Assembly (NCBI GenBank): GCA_943357175.1
Contig: CALRGE010000010.1
Location: 1-54,113, forward strand
Reading direction: 5' to 3'
DNA length: 54,113 nt
Source: Candidatus Peribacteria bacterium
GTDB lineage: Bacteria; Patescibacteriota; Gracilibacteria; UBA1369; 2-02-FULL-48-14
Both the position numbers and the translations under genes were made by a program. Within the stretch, counting starts at the first letter, position 1, and each line of letters starts with the position of its first letter. The notes under the pieces are model-generated. The model did not search any database. It saw only the letters and a list, made by a program, of their open reading frames with translations, and was not told the origin of the DNA. Shown piece by piece: positions 42,481-50,810 of the stretch.

Positions 42481-43552
42481 GCTTATTCCTGAGAAATGCG
42501 GAGGCATGATAGATCTCGTAATATATTTCACGCATTTTTTTTATAGTACCGGACTTCAGTTGTAAATTCTTTTGGCCATATGAACTTTTGATTCGTTCAA
42601 AATCCTCATCTGAAATTTGCTCCAGTATTCTATCAAGATTTTGAATGAAAAGTTCTACATTCATTCTCATTGGATAGTGATTACAAACATGCGAATACAA
42701 GTTGCCTTTCTCTTTAATCTGTTCTGATCTAGTTTGAGGCTTAGGTACAATTTCAAAGGGTTCATCTGCCCGCCTAACTTCTTCGAATTGACCAGCTTTA
42801 AAGTATTTTTTTAGTTTGAGCATTGCAACACGATAAATGTTATTTATGCTTGTTTTAGAAAGATCAAGTTCTGCTTGCAATTTTTTAACGTCGCCATTCT
42901 CTTTTGAGATTAATGTTTCAACAATAATTTGCTCTCTATCATCAAGGCAGCCTTTCGCTTCCTTTAATTTATCATACCAATAATCTTTTAGTTCATCAGG
43001 CATGCTTGCGGAGTCATCAGGAAGCACATCTTTTAATGTACTCGAACCATCCTCATTAATTGATTGATCTAAAGAATTAACGTAATCCGTCGCCGACAAT
43101 GCCTGTTGGATTCTCTCTTGTGTGATTTCTAAAAACGCTGCTACTTCTGCAAGTGTGGCCTCTCTTGTTAGTTTTGCTCTTAAATATTCTCTTGTTTGTA
43201 GTACATCAACTGAGCTTGCCTTAAGCCTTGCTGATGTCTTTACTGGACTACGATTTTTGCTTACATAGGTCTTCAATAATAATTCGATAATTTTATAGGC
43301 CCAACCTGAAAAGTTATCGTTTTCCTCCGGATTGAAGCTCTGAACTGCATAAATTAGCGCAAGATTCCCTTCTTGTGCCAAATCATCCACATCAAGCCCA
43401 GATCTTCTGTTGGCTTTATGCGCAAGTTTATAAACCAAATTTTGGTGATCAAGAACAATTGTGTTCATGGCATTATTGTCGCCAGCTTGCGCGAGCGCAA
43501 CTAAATCTAATTTCTCATCCTTTTCTAGATATTTTTTCTCGTTTGCTGGCAT
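42446..43552 (-). CDS. Sigma70-family sigma factor with an extra C-terminal region
   Basis: 368 residues. Region 2 is clear: LVYKLAHKANRRSGLDVDDL, then AQEGNLALIYAVQSF and FSGWAYKIIELLLKTYV. Region 3 is about 100-165 (SARLKASSVD ... ATLAEVAAFLEITQERIQQA); region 4 about 195-245 (LDDREQIIVETLI, KKLQAELDLSKTSINNIYRV). The region 1.1 of primary sigma factors is missing, so this is an alternative factor. About 110 residues after region 4 (from EIVPKPQTRSEQIKE) are not typical and match nothing I know. Possible reader of the unusual promoters near dnaJ; this is speculation. Confidence 0.82.
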   Translation of the reverse strand: MPANEKKYLEKDEKLDLVALAQAGDNNAMNTIVLDHQNLVYKLAHKANRRSGLDVDDLAQEGNLALIYAVQSFNPEENDNFSGWAYKIIELLLKTYVSKNRSPVKTSARLKASSVDVLQTREYLRAKLTREATLAEVAAFLEITQERIQQALSATDYVNSLDQSINEDGSSTLKDVLPDDSASMPDELKDYWYDKLKEAKGCLDDREQIIVETLISKENGDVKKLQAELDLSKTSINNIYRVAMLKLKKYFKAGQFEEVRRADEPFEIVPKPQTRSEQIKEKGNLYSHVCNHYPMRMNVELFIQNLDRILEQISDEDFERIKSSYGQKNLQLKSGTIKKMREIYYEIYHASAFLRNKPTSPKVSEAPL

Positions 43553-43593
43553 AAAAGTCTATTGATTAAGACGCTATTTAAGCACATTATGTT

Positions 43594-43622
43594 TTGACTT
43601 ACTATCTGTTTTTTGTTATAAT
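43594..43622 (+). promoter_or_regulatory. Consensus sigma70 promoter of the L,D-transpeptidase gene
   Basis: TTGACT (43594-43599), 17-base spacer, TATAAT (43617-43622). The start site would be near 43629, leaving a leader of about 17 bases before ATG 43646. Confidence 0.75.
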
Positions 43623-43645
43623 CATTCGATAAATACAAAAACGAA

Positions 43646-44770
43646 ATGTCAAAGAAACCAATTTTAACGGCAATATTTACAGCCCTAACCATAATTTCCG
43701 GAATGGGACTTGTGGACACTCAACACATGCAAGTTTCACTTTTTGGAGCTAGCATTATGCCAATTGATGGAATTATTTTGACTAAAAGTGTAAGAGTTGA
43801 TCCAAAGGTTTTTCTATCTGAATCAACAGAAGCATTGAGCGAAGGTGAAGATTCTTTAATAGGGAAAATTGGTCAGTGGTCTTATTGTGATTATACATTG
43901 CCGGAAGCTCCGACCTATTCAGTAGAAATGATTTCCGCCGAACTTGATGAAAATATTCAAGCAGGACAGGTTTTCATGGGTACAATGACTTTCAAAAACA
44001 CAGGTAATACACGTTTGTTCTCAAGCAAGAGCGGATGTGAGAATGTTCCTGTTTTCAATGTTGGTACTCAAATGGCCACAGATCGAGCAAGTATTTTTGG
44101 TTTAAGCTCAGTTGCAATGAGCGGATGGACAAGTTCAAACAGAATCAAAATGTCTAATGAATATGTTGATCCGGAACAAGATTTCACAGTAATTTTTCAA
44201 AGTATTGCGCCAGAAGGTGACAATATTTATAAAGAATATTTTCAGCCGGTAGTTGAGAATATAAGTTGGATTGGAAGTCCGTTTGCTATGGATATTACAG
44301 TTGGCACTCCAACTGAAGAAATGGTGAAAAATATGTCATTTGTCAAAGATCCGATAACAATCGCTGCCGCTGATTTAACTGGCAAAGCGAAGAGTTTGAA
44401 TATTGATCTTTCAGATCAATCAATGAGTATCAAAATGGGAGATATTACAATTTGGAAATTCTTGATTTCAAGTGGAGCATATGACACTCCAACTCCGACT
44501 GGAACTTTCCCTATTATTTCGAAGCAGGAATTAAGAATCGGTGGCGCTTGGCCACATTATCGAATGCCTTATTTTATGATGTGGAGAAAAGATGGCTATG
44601 GTATTCACGCCCTTCCGTATTTAGCTACAGATGGTGGAACATTCTGGAATGAAGCCAGAGATCATATTGGAAAACCTGTGAGTCATGGCTGTATTCGTTC
44701 GCTTCCTGAAGATGCTACAATCATGTATGCCTTTTCAGAAATTGGGACGCCTGTGATTATTCAACAATGA
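43646..44770 (+). CDS. L,D-transpeptidase (YkuD domain)
   Basis: 374 residues. N-terminal anchor (KKPILTAIFTALTIISGMGL), a middle region of about 180 residues with no known family but beta-rich (VFMGTMTFKNTGNTRLFSSK, an Ig-like pattern), and a C-terminal YkuD domain about 245-374: PTPTGTFPI, GIHALPYL and the active site GKPVSHGCIRSLPEDA with catalytic Cys. Forms 3-3 peptidoglycan cross-links or anchors proteins to the wall. Overlaps the convergent CBS-domain gene by 10 bases. Confidence 0.92.
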   Translation: MSKKPILTAIFTALTIISGMGLVDTQHMQVSLFGASIMPIDGIILTKSVRVDPKVFLSESTEALSEGEDSLIGKIGQWSYCDYTLPEAPTYSVEMISAELDENIQAGQVFMGTMTFKNTGNTRLFSSKSGCENVPVFNVGTQMATDRASIFGLSSVAMSGWTSSNRIKMSNEYVDPEQDFTVIFQSIAPEGDNIYKEYFQPVVENISWIGSPFAMDITVGTPTEEMVKNMSFVKDPITIAAADLTGKAKSLNIDLSDQSMSIKMGDITIWKFLISSGAYDTPTPTGTFPIISKQELRIGGAWPHYRMPYFMMWRKDGYGIHALPYLATDGGTFWNEARDHIGKPVSHGCIRSLPEDATIMYAFSEIGTPVIIQQ

Positions 44771-46062
44771 GATTTCTTTATGTTAACTTTAAGGATGGTG
44801 TTTTTGTAGAGTTGTTTTAAAGTGAATTCCCAATTTTCTATATAGAATTTTTGGTTTTTCATTGGGTGCTTTCCAAGTTTTTCGAAGGTTAGGAAAGCGA
44901 GGGTTTTATATTCCGGATACTCAAGCTCAATGCCTGTGATTTCCGCCAATTGATCAAGGTGAATTCTTCCGCTGACTTCATATTCAGTCTCGGAAATTTT
45001 ACGAATTTCTTCTTCTGGCAAATCACTTTCATCCACAATTTCACCAACTATTTCTTCAATCAAATCTTCCATAGTCACGATTCCGGCCATCTTTGCATTG
45101 TCATCAAAAACAATTGCCATTTGAGTTTGTTTTTTATTGAAAAGTTTAAAGAGTGAATGCACATGCATTGCTGTAGAAATTTTTAGCGCAGGGCGAAGAT
45201 CAAGCTGGCGGAGCGAAGTGTGCGGATCAAATTCACCGTGAAATTCCGCGAGCAATTCTTTGTAAGTTACAATTCCAACAATGTTATCTATTGTGTCTCG
45301 GTAAACTGGAACGCGAGTGTGACTGTGATTTAGCATAAATTCTGTTGCTTCAGCAAGATTGTAATCTTCAGGCAGGGCATCGATATTGATTCGCGGAGTC
45401 ATAATTTCTTTAACTTGAATGTCATTAAATTCTAGTACATTTTCAATAATTTCCTTCTCATTTTCTTGCAGTGAGCCCTCTTCTTGTCCGATAGAAATCA
45501 TTGCAATTAATTCTTCATCAGAAACAAGATTTTGTTTTTTTATTTTGAAGATTTTGAAGAAGATTTTTACGAAAATTTCGAAAACCCAAATTACCGGGGT
45601 TATAAGAATCCCAATAAAATAAATCGGTGCGGCAAGAAATAGTCCAACCGTCGCAGCGTGACTTGTTGAATAAGATTTTGGTAGAACTTCTCCGAAAAGC
45701 AAAAGTACGAAAGTAAGCACACCGGCCACAATTCCTAGCACTGCATCTCCCAAAAGATTTTCGAAAAAAATTGTACTGTAAACGGAAAGTAAAACGTTCG
45801 TGAAAGTATTACAAACAAGAATGACTATGAGAGTTTGATCTTGTTTGTCTTTTAATTTCTTAAGATAAAGTGATCCGGGTTTTTTAGCTTCATGTAGGCT
45901 TCTAACTTTTGCCGGCGAAATTGAAATCAGCGCCGACTCAGCGGCAGATGACAAAACAATTATTACAATCAGCGCGAGAATGAGTCCGAGTCCAAACAGA
46001 AAAGTCTTTTTTAAATCGAGAGAAAGATACAGGAGATTTGTGGGGAGGACAAGTGTTGTCAA
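44761..46062 (-). CDS. CNNM/HlyC-type membrane protein with CBS domains
   Basis: 433 residues. DUF21 (CNNM) transmembrane domain about 15-175 with four helices (AESALISISPAKVRSL, FGEVLPKSYSTSHA), a CBS pair about 200-330 (VKEIMTPRINIDALPED, HTRVPVYRDTIDNIVGIV, MAIVFDDNAKMAGIVTMEDL) and a C-terminal CorC/HlyC domain. Probably a magnesium or other cation transporter. The only suitable start is TTG at 46062, which lies inside a perfect dyad. It ends 10 bases inside the transpeptidase gene. Confidence 0.9.
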   Translation of the reverse strand: MTTLVLPTNLLYLSLDLKKTFLFGLGLILALIVIIVLSSAAESALISISPAKVRSLHEAKKPGSLYLKKLKDKQDQTLIVILVCNTFTNVLLSVYSTIFFENLLGDAVLGIVAGVLTFVLLLFGEVLPKSYSTSHAATVGLFLAAPIYFIGILITPVIWVFEIFVKIFFKIFKIKKQNLVSDEELIAMISIGQEEGSLQENEKEIIENVLEFNDIQVKEIMTPRINIDALPEDYNLAEATEFMLNHSHTRVPVYRDTIDNIVGIVTYKELLAEFHGEFDPHTSLRQLDLRPALKISTAMHVHSLFKLFNKKQTQMAIVFDDNAKMAGIVTMEDLIEEIVGEIVDESDLPEEEIRKISETEYEVSGRIHLDQLAEITGIELEYPEYKTLAFLTFEKLGKHPMKNQKFYIENWEFTLKQLYKNTILKVNIKKSHC

Positions 46063-46074
46063 TGCACTGACAAC
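46055..46074. promoter_or_regulatory. Dyad covering the start codon of the CNNM gene
   Basis: GTTGTCA (46055-46061), six bases, TGACAAC (46068-46074). The TTG start codon on the minus strand is at 46062-46060, inside the dyad. On the plus strand AGG and TTTTT follow, so it could alternatively be a plus-strand terminator. Confidence 0.4.
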
Positions 46075-46119
46075 AGGTTTTTAAACTGTAATCATGAAAA
46101 CTTAGTGGATAAGTAAGGA

Positions 46120-46148
46120 TTGCCTCATTAATATGTATAGTGTATAAT
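46120..46148 (+). promoter_or_regulatory. Promoter of the toxin-antitoxin operon
   Basis: TTGCCT (46120-46125), 17-base spacer, TATAAT (46143-46148), four bases before ATG 46153. Confidence 0.6.
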
Positions 46149-46152
46149 TTTA

Positions 46153-46419
46153 ATGAAATTTATGAATTTAACTAATTTAATGAAATTACATACTTTGAAG
46201 ATGTTCAATAGCGGACAGATTACTTTGCCAAAATCTTGGCGTGAAAAATTTGCCACAAAATCATTTCTGGCAGAGGAGTCTGCGGAGGGATTATTGATAA
46301 AACCACTGAATTTCAATGAAGTTATGGAGTATGAGAATGAAAAAGAATTCGGTTTATTCTTTCCTAAAGGAATAGATCCCAAAGTTTTGATGGATAAAAT
46401 AAAAGAAATCGATGGATAG
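46153..46419 (+). CDS. AbrB/MazE-type (SpoVT-AbrB) antitoxin
   Basis: 88 residues. The swapped-hairpin DNA-binding domain is residues 17-50 (FNSGQITLPKSWREKF, FLAEESAEGLLIKPL). The C-terminal about 35 residues (YENEKEFGLFFPKGID) would wrap the toxin. The N-terminal 15 residues are unusual, and ATG 46162 or 46180 could be the true start. It overlaps the RelE-type toxin gene by eight bases. Such antitoxins usually repress their own promoter, which lies directly before the start here. Confidence 0.82.
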   Translation: MKFMNLTNLMKLHTLKMFNSGQITLPKSWREKFATKSFLAEESAEGLLIKPLNFNEVMEYENEKEFGLFFPKGIDPKVLMDKIKEIDG

Positions 46420-46660
46420 AATTTCAAAATTTTTAGATAAGTTAAATAAGAAGCAAAGAATGCATATTCTTTTAGATATTTTACCTAAAATTGGTGAGTT
46501 GAATTTTGAAGGACTTGATATAAAACCCTTAAAAAATTATAAAAATTATTTTCGCGTAAGGTACGGCAACATAAGAATAATTTTCTATCGAGATGAAAAG
46601 AAAGGTATTGGCATAATTTCAAATATTGCCTTAAGAAAAGATGCCTACAAAGATATTTAG
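46412..46660 (+). CDS. RelE/ParE-superfamily toxin
   Basis: 82 residues. Pattern LKNYKNYFRVRYGNIRIIFY with basic residues and a C-terminal IISNIALRKDAYKD fits RelE-type mRNA interferases, which cut mRNA in the ribosome. It is eight bases inside the antitoxin gene's end, in another frame, so the two are co-translated. Pairing with an AbrB-type antitoxin rather than a RelB type is less common. Confidence 0.8.
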   Translation: MDRISKFLDKLNKKQRMHILLDILPKIGELNFEGLDIKPLKNYKNYFRVRYGNIRIIFYRDEKKGIGIISNIALRKDAYKDI

Positions 46661-46663
46661 TGT

Positions 46664-46669
46664 TAGAAT
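46664..46669 (+). promoter_or_regulatory. -10 element for a leaderless argS mRNA
   Basis: TAGAAT ends exactly six bases before ATG 46676. No convincing -35 hexamer; it overlaps the end of the toxin gene region. Confidence 0.5.
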
Positions 46670-46675
46670 GCGCGC

Positions 46676-48385
46676 ATGAAAATTTTGTCTCGAGAATTGG
46701 GTAAATTATTTGAAGCGGCGGCGGCGGTGGCATTCCCTGAGCTTTCCCCTGATCAGATTGTGAAATTTGTGACTTTGGAAAAACCAGCAGATACTGCACA
46801 TGGCGATTATGCTTGTCCGGCGCCACTTCGACTTAGTAAAATTCTTGGGAAAAATCCGCAAGATATTGCGATGGCGATAATTGAAAAAATGCCGAAAGAT
46901 TATCGTTATGAATCTGTAGAATTTGCGCGGCCCGGCTTTATAAATTTGAAACTTAGTAAAGATTTTTTGGAGGAAGAGTTGAAAATTTTGGAGGGTGGAT
47001 TTTCGGTTGAGGGGCATGTGAGCGACAAGCCTGTGATTATTGAATACAGCGGTACAAATGCGGCGAAGGCGATGCAGGTTCACCATTTGATTACGACAAT
47101 TTTGGGGCAGTCACTTTCAGATTTATATGAATTTATGGGTTATGAAGTGATTCGAATAAATCATTTGGGCGATTGGGGAACACATTTTGGAAAATTGATT
47201 TACGCAGTGGAAACTTGGGGAGATAGAAGTGAAATTGAGAGGAATCCAAATTCGGAATTTTTGCGACTTTATGTGATGTTTAATACTGAGGCGGAAAAAA
47301 ATCCTGACCTTGAAAATGAGGCTAGGAAGATTTTTAAGGCACTTGAAGATGGCGATGAGCTAAGACTTGCGATGTGGAACTGGATGGTGAAGGAAAGCCT
47401 TAAAGATTTGGAGAAAATATTTGTCAGACTGGGCGTCCATTTTGACCACATTATGGGTGAAAGTTTTTACTTGAAAATGGCGGATGAAATTTTGGCGGAT
47501 GGAAAAAACCGTGACATGTTTGTGGAAGGTGAAGGCGGCTCACTGATCTTTAATATGGGCGAAGATAAAACTCCCGCACTAATACAAAAAAGTGATGGTA
47601 CGACTTTATATTTAACTCGCGACATTGCCACAGTGAAGTATAGAGTGGACACATGGCATCCGGCTTCGATTTTGTATGTTGTGGATGTTGCGCAGAGCCT
47701 GCATTTTGAACAGGATTTTGCAATTTCAAAGGCGCTCGGCTATGCAGAGGAGTCGAAACTTGAGCACATATCTTTTGGGCGAATGAGTTTTGCAGATGGC
47801 GCAATGAGTAGCCGAAAAGGGAATGTGATTTTAGTTGAAGATTTGCTTGAAGAAGCTGTTAAAAGAGCCGGCGAGTTGGCGGCAAAAAAGGCCGGGGAAA
47901 TGCCTAGAGAAGAGCTGGCGCGTATTAAAGAAATTGTAGGTATTGCCTCCATAAAATATGGAATTCTTTCACAAGATCGTGTGAAAAATTTGATTTTTGA
48001 CTGGGACAAGATGATAACGCTTGAAGGAAATTCCGCACCTTATCTTTTGTATTCTTATGCTCGGGCAAATTCGATTCTTGAAAAAGGCAGAATGGAATTA
48101 ACCGGCATGCCAAGGTTGAATGATCCGCTTGAAATCGATTTAGTTAGACAAATGCTAAAATTTCCTGAAGTTTTGGAGGGAGCTTTGAATGAAAGAAAGC
48201 CACATATTATAGCGACTTTCCTCTACGAACTTTGCCAAAATTTCAATCACTTTTACGGTAAACTCAGAGTATTAGATGCGAGCGAATCCGAAAAACGCAC
48301 TCGCTTAGGGCTGTTGCGTTCATTCATGCATGAACTGAAAACCGGCCTAACTATTCTTGGGATTCCGGTGCTCGAGAAGATGTGA
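46676..48385 (+). CDS. argS: Arginyl-tRNA synthetase
   Basis: 569 residues. Charges tRNA-Arg. N-terminal Add-1 domain (ELGKLFEAAAAVAFPELSP, HGDYACPAPLRLSK), class I Rossmann core with INHLGDWGTHFGKL, ILYVVDVAQSLHFEQDF, and SRKGNVILVEDLL as the KMSKS-equivalent region, then the DALR anticodon-binding domain (FLYELCQNFNHFY). The HIGH signature is altered: normal HVGH is read here as QVHH in NAAKAMQVHHLI. A TAGAAT -10 is six bases upstream of the ATG. Its end overlaps the next convergent gene by 35 bases. Confidence 0.95.
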   Translation: MKILSRELGKLFEAAAAVAFPELSPDQIVKFVTLEKPADTAHGDYACPAPLRLSKILGKNPQDIAMAIIEKMPKDYRYESVEFARPGFINLKLSKDFLEEELKILEGGFSVEGHVSDKPVIIEYSGTNAAKAMQVHHLITTILGQSLSDLYEFMGYEVIRINHLGDWGTHFGKLIYAVETWGDRSEIERNPNSEFLRLYVMFNTEAEKNPDLENEARKIFKALEDGDELRLAMWNWMVKESLKDLEKIFVRLGVHFDHIMGESFYLKMADEILADGKNRDMFVEGEGGSLIFNMGEDKTPALIQKSDGTTLYLTRDIATVKYRVDTWHPASILYVVDVAQSLHFEQDFAISKALGYAEESKLEHISFGRMSFADGAMSSRKGNVILVEDLLEEAVKRAGELAAKKAGEMPREELARIKEIVGIASIKYGILSQDRVKNLIFDWDKMITLEGNSAPYLLYSYARANSILEKGRMELTGMPRLNDPLEIDLVRQMLKFPEVLEGALNERKPHIIATFLYELCQNFNHFYGKLRVLDASESEKRTRLGLLRSFMHELKTGLTILGIPVLEKM

Positions 48386-48857
48386 TCTGTTCTATGATTT
48401 GATCTTGAATGTTTCTTCTAAGATCAACAACAGCTTTGAATGTGTGTAAAAAATCGCCAGCAAGTGCGCCTATGCTTTTTATAATTTCTTCAGGCGCACC
48501 AACAAGTTCTGTTTGACGAATTTGTTCAGCCCATTTTTCATCACTAACTTCATCATTCGGATGAGTCAATCTTAAATTCGATACAATAGTGATGTCGTTT
48601 CCCTTGTCGTTTGTCTTTATTCCTATATCACTTGTAGTGCCATCTTTTAATTGGCATGTCCCTCTCATCACAACATTACCTTCAGATATAAACTTTCGAA
48701 TTTGTGGACCATAAATACATAAAGTGCGTCCATCCATTAAAGTTGTTGCATAAATAATTTCATTCGATCGGTCATTTAAATCTGATACTTTTGCAAGTGT
48801 GTCATGAGCCACATGCTGATCGACAGAGTCCTCCCTTCTACAAAGATTTTGATGCAT
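48351..48857 (-). CDS. Hypothetical protein
   Basis: 168 residues, soluble, acidic, without a signal peptide. A beta-like central part (IIYATTLMDGRTLCIYGPQI, VVMRGTCQLKDGTTSDIGIK) is followed by a C-terminal helix (SIGALAGDFLHTFKAVVDLR). No family recognised. Its last 35 bases lie in argS on the opposite strand; the C-terminal tail (ITSSRAPESQE) is coded there. Confidence 0.55.
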   Translation of the reverse strand: MHQNLCRREDSVDQHVAHDTLAKVSDLNDRSNEIIYATTLMDGRTLCIYGPQIRKFISEGNVVMRGTCQLKDGTTSDIGIKTNDKGNDITIVSNLRLTHPNDEVSDEKWAEQIRQTELVGAPEEIIKSIGALAGDFLHTFKAVVDLRRNIQDQIIEQITSSRAPESQE

Positions 48858-48923
48858 AAATTTTTATTATGAGTCGAGATTTTAAACTCTTTTGATTAAT
48901 CTGTCAATGTGAAACTCTGTGGC

Positions 48924-49961
48924 TCAATTATTCATCAATTTATTTTTTAAAAACTGATTACCGCCTCCCCCAAAACCGGCCGAATCTTCCTCAATCAGCC
49001 CGTCATACTTGAGCATATTTGCTTCGGAGCTATAGTCTTTCTTCCAAATTTCAACGACCTCCGCGAGGCCGGTCCAAACAATTCTCTCATCTTTTTTAAA
49101 CTTCTGAATTTGAGTACGGAATTCTTCAATGAATGTTGAATCAAGTTCCCTTTGATGCCCCATAACGCCCAAAGTGTATATTTTTCCTGGTTTTAAATCT
49201 TGTTCAAGTAAATAATCCAGCGCATCCCAACCACTCTTATATCTACCTACATTGATCAGCCCGGCATTGTCATCGTTTACAGTCGTCTGTTCGTCACTTT
49301 TCGGTCGCCAAATTCCTGAATACCATAACTCTTCTTCATCAACGTGATTAGCGGTTCCACCACCCCAAAGTATTTCTGCCTGCCAAGTATATTTGTATAT
49401 TCTGCCTTTTACCGGTTCCCATAAGTATTCAAGTTTTGACCTATTGGCTGGAGAAGCAATGTAACCACCGGCCGTATTTGAAGGTTCCACTCCAAGTTCA
49501 TTAATCAAATAAGCAACATCGGCATAACTGTATTCGCTTTCATGTGCGTGCGGATCAATTTCAAAGCCTAAATCTTCCTTCAAATATCTTAGAAAATTTT
49601 TCCCGTTTGTAGACTCATCACCTTTGTCAAATTTTGTGGCCGCTAACAAAAAAGTCCAATCTGATTGATAGTTATATTTTACTCCTTCTTCATGGAGCAT
49701 TTCAGCAAAGTTCACGACATTTTTTCTTGCCGACCAAAAAGCATCTTCATCATTCACGTAGTCCGGCTCGGAACCGGTTTTTTTGTATTCCTCGCTATGT
49801 GTTATAACTGAAACGTGAACTCGCACTTCATCTGGAACTTTGTTTGTAGACGAGGTCACAATTTCGTCTTGAGCTTCAAGATCTTCAATAGAACTATTTT
49901 CGATCGGAGCAGAAGAACATGAGACAAGAAAGAAGAATGCTAGAAAGATGGATTTTTTCAT
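48924..49961 (-). CDS. Lipoprotein, possible polysaccharide-deacetylase-like enzyme
   Basis: 345 residues. Signal peptide MKKSIFLAFFFLVSC with lipobox LVSC, a short Ser/Glu-rich linker, then a globular domain. VRVHVSVITHSEEY, FEIDPHAHESEYSYADVAYL with three His/Asp residues, GGYIASPANRSK and YTLGVMGHQREL are arranged like a NodB-type barrel, but not all canonical metal residues are clear. It may trim an envelope polysaccharide. The TrmB-type regulator gene starts upstream with its stop 15 bases away, so they probably form one operon. Confidence 0.65.
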   Translation of the reverse strand: MKKSIFLAFFFLVSCSSAPIENSSIEDLEAQDEIVTSSTNKVPDEVRVHVSVITHSEEYKKTGSEPDYVNDEDAFWSARKNVVNFAEMLHEEGVKYNYQSDWTFLLAATKFDKGDESTNGKNFLRYLKEDLGFEIDPHAHESEYSYADVAYLINELGVEPSNTAGGYIASPANRSKLEYLWEPVKGRIYKYTWQAEILWGGGTANHVDEEELWYSGIWRPKSDEQTTVNDDNAGLINVGRYKSGWDALDYLLEQDLKPGKIYTLGVMGHQRELDSTFIEEFRTQIQKFKKDERIVWTGLAEVVEIWKKDYSSEANMLKYDGLIEEDSAGFGGGGNQFLKNKLMNN

Positions 49962-49976
49962 ATTGAAGTTTTTTTA

Positions 49977-50708
49977 TTAATTTGTAAAATCCCAAACCAT
50001 TCCGTGAATAGTTTTCAAAGTTTCTGCGACTTCTTTATTTTGAATTAGAATCGCAAAGGCATCTTGATAAAGATTTAAGAGAAGAATTTTATCTTCGAAA
50101 ATGTCTATTGAAGAATAAAGGCCGCCAAGATCAGGTGAAAAAAGATGAAGTTTGCGGGCTTGTTTTTTGTCGAGTTTTTTGAAATCTTTGTGAGTTTTGG
50201 ATTCGTGGCAAATTGCCTTCATAAAGACTTTCCTTCGTACCCTTTCCTTAACGAAATTTGCCATAAAATCTTCGCCCATTTTTGTTAAATCGTTGTGCGC
50301 GGCAAACTCTAAAACTTCAGATTTACTCTCTAAAATTGTTGAATATGCTTTCCGGCAGCCGTCAATTCCTTCAAAAAAAGTGACTTTGGGTTGTGATGTA
50401 AAAGGATTTTTGAATTCTGCGAGAAGAGGAATTGTTTCTGCAAAAGTTTTTCTGTCTTCTGCGAGTTGTCGCGCCTTTATTTCTTCAAAGTCTTTTAAGT
50501 CTACAAAGAAATATTGAACACGCCCGCGCTGAGATTTTCTGATATAGCCTTTTTTCAGAAGCGCGTCGAAAAGGAATAAAACTGTGGGTCTTTGTAAGCC
50601 TGTTTTTCTGGCGATCACCGAAGCCGGCTGCGTCCCAAATTCGAGAAGTGCCAAGTAGACAGCTGCCTCTTTTTCCGTGAATCCAAGTTTTTGAAGTTTA
50701 TCGCGCAT
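49977..50708 (-). CDS. TrmB-family transcriptional regulator
   Basis: 243 residues. N-terminal winged helix (LQKLGFTEKEAAVYLALLEF, ASVIARKTGLQRPTVLFLFD) as in TrmB sugar-responsive regulators, and a C-terminal ligand-like domain (FFEGIDGCRKAYSTILESKS, FVKERVRRKVFMKAICHES). TrmB proteins are mostly archaeal but common in CPR genomes. It is directly upstream of the lipoprotein gene on the same strand, a likely target. Confidence 0.85.
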   Translation of the reverse strand: MRDKLQKLGFTEKEAAVYLALLEFGTQPASVIARKTGLQRPTVLFLFDALLKKGYIRKSQRGRVQYFFVDLKDFEEIKARQLAEDRKTFAETIPLLAEFKNPFTSQPKVTFFEGIDGCRKAYSTILESKSEVLEFAAHNDLTKMGEDFMANFVKERVRRKVFMKAICHESKTHKDFKKLDKKQARKLHLFSPDLGGLYSSIDIFEDKILLLNLYQDAFAILIQNKEVAETLKTIHGMVWDFTN

Positions 50709-50810
50709 TTGATGTCAGTAACTGCTAACAGACAATACTGTACAACATCTTGCGAGCGGAGTAAATAGTTCCTGAGCGCTCAATCAAATTTAATTATTAA
50801 CCATATAAAT

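Noticed and set aside
50709-50760. Operator for the TrmB-type regulator
   Set aside because: Short repeats (TAACTG, TAACAG, TACTGTACA) are present, but no convincing symmetric pair could be defined.
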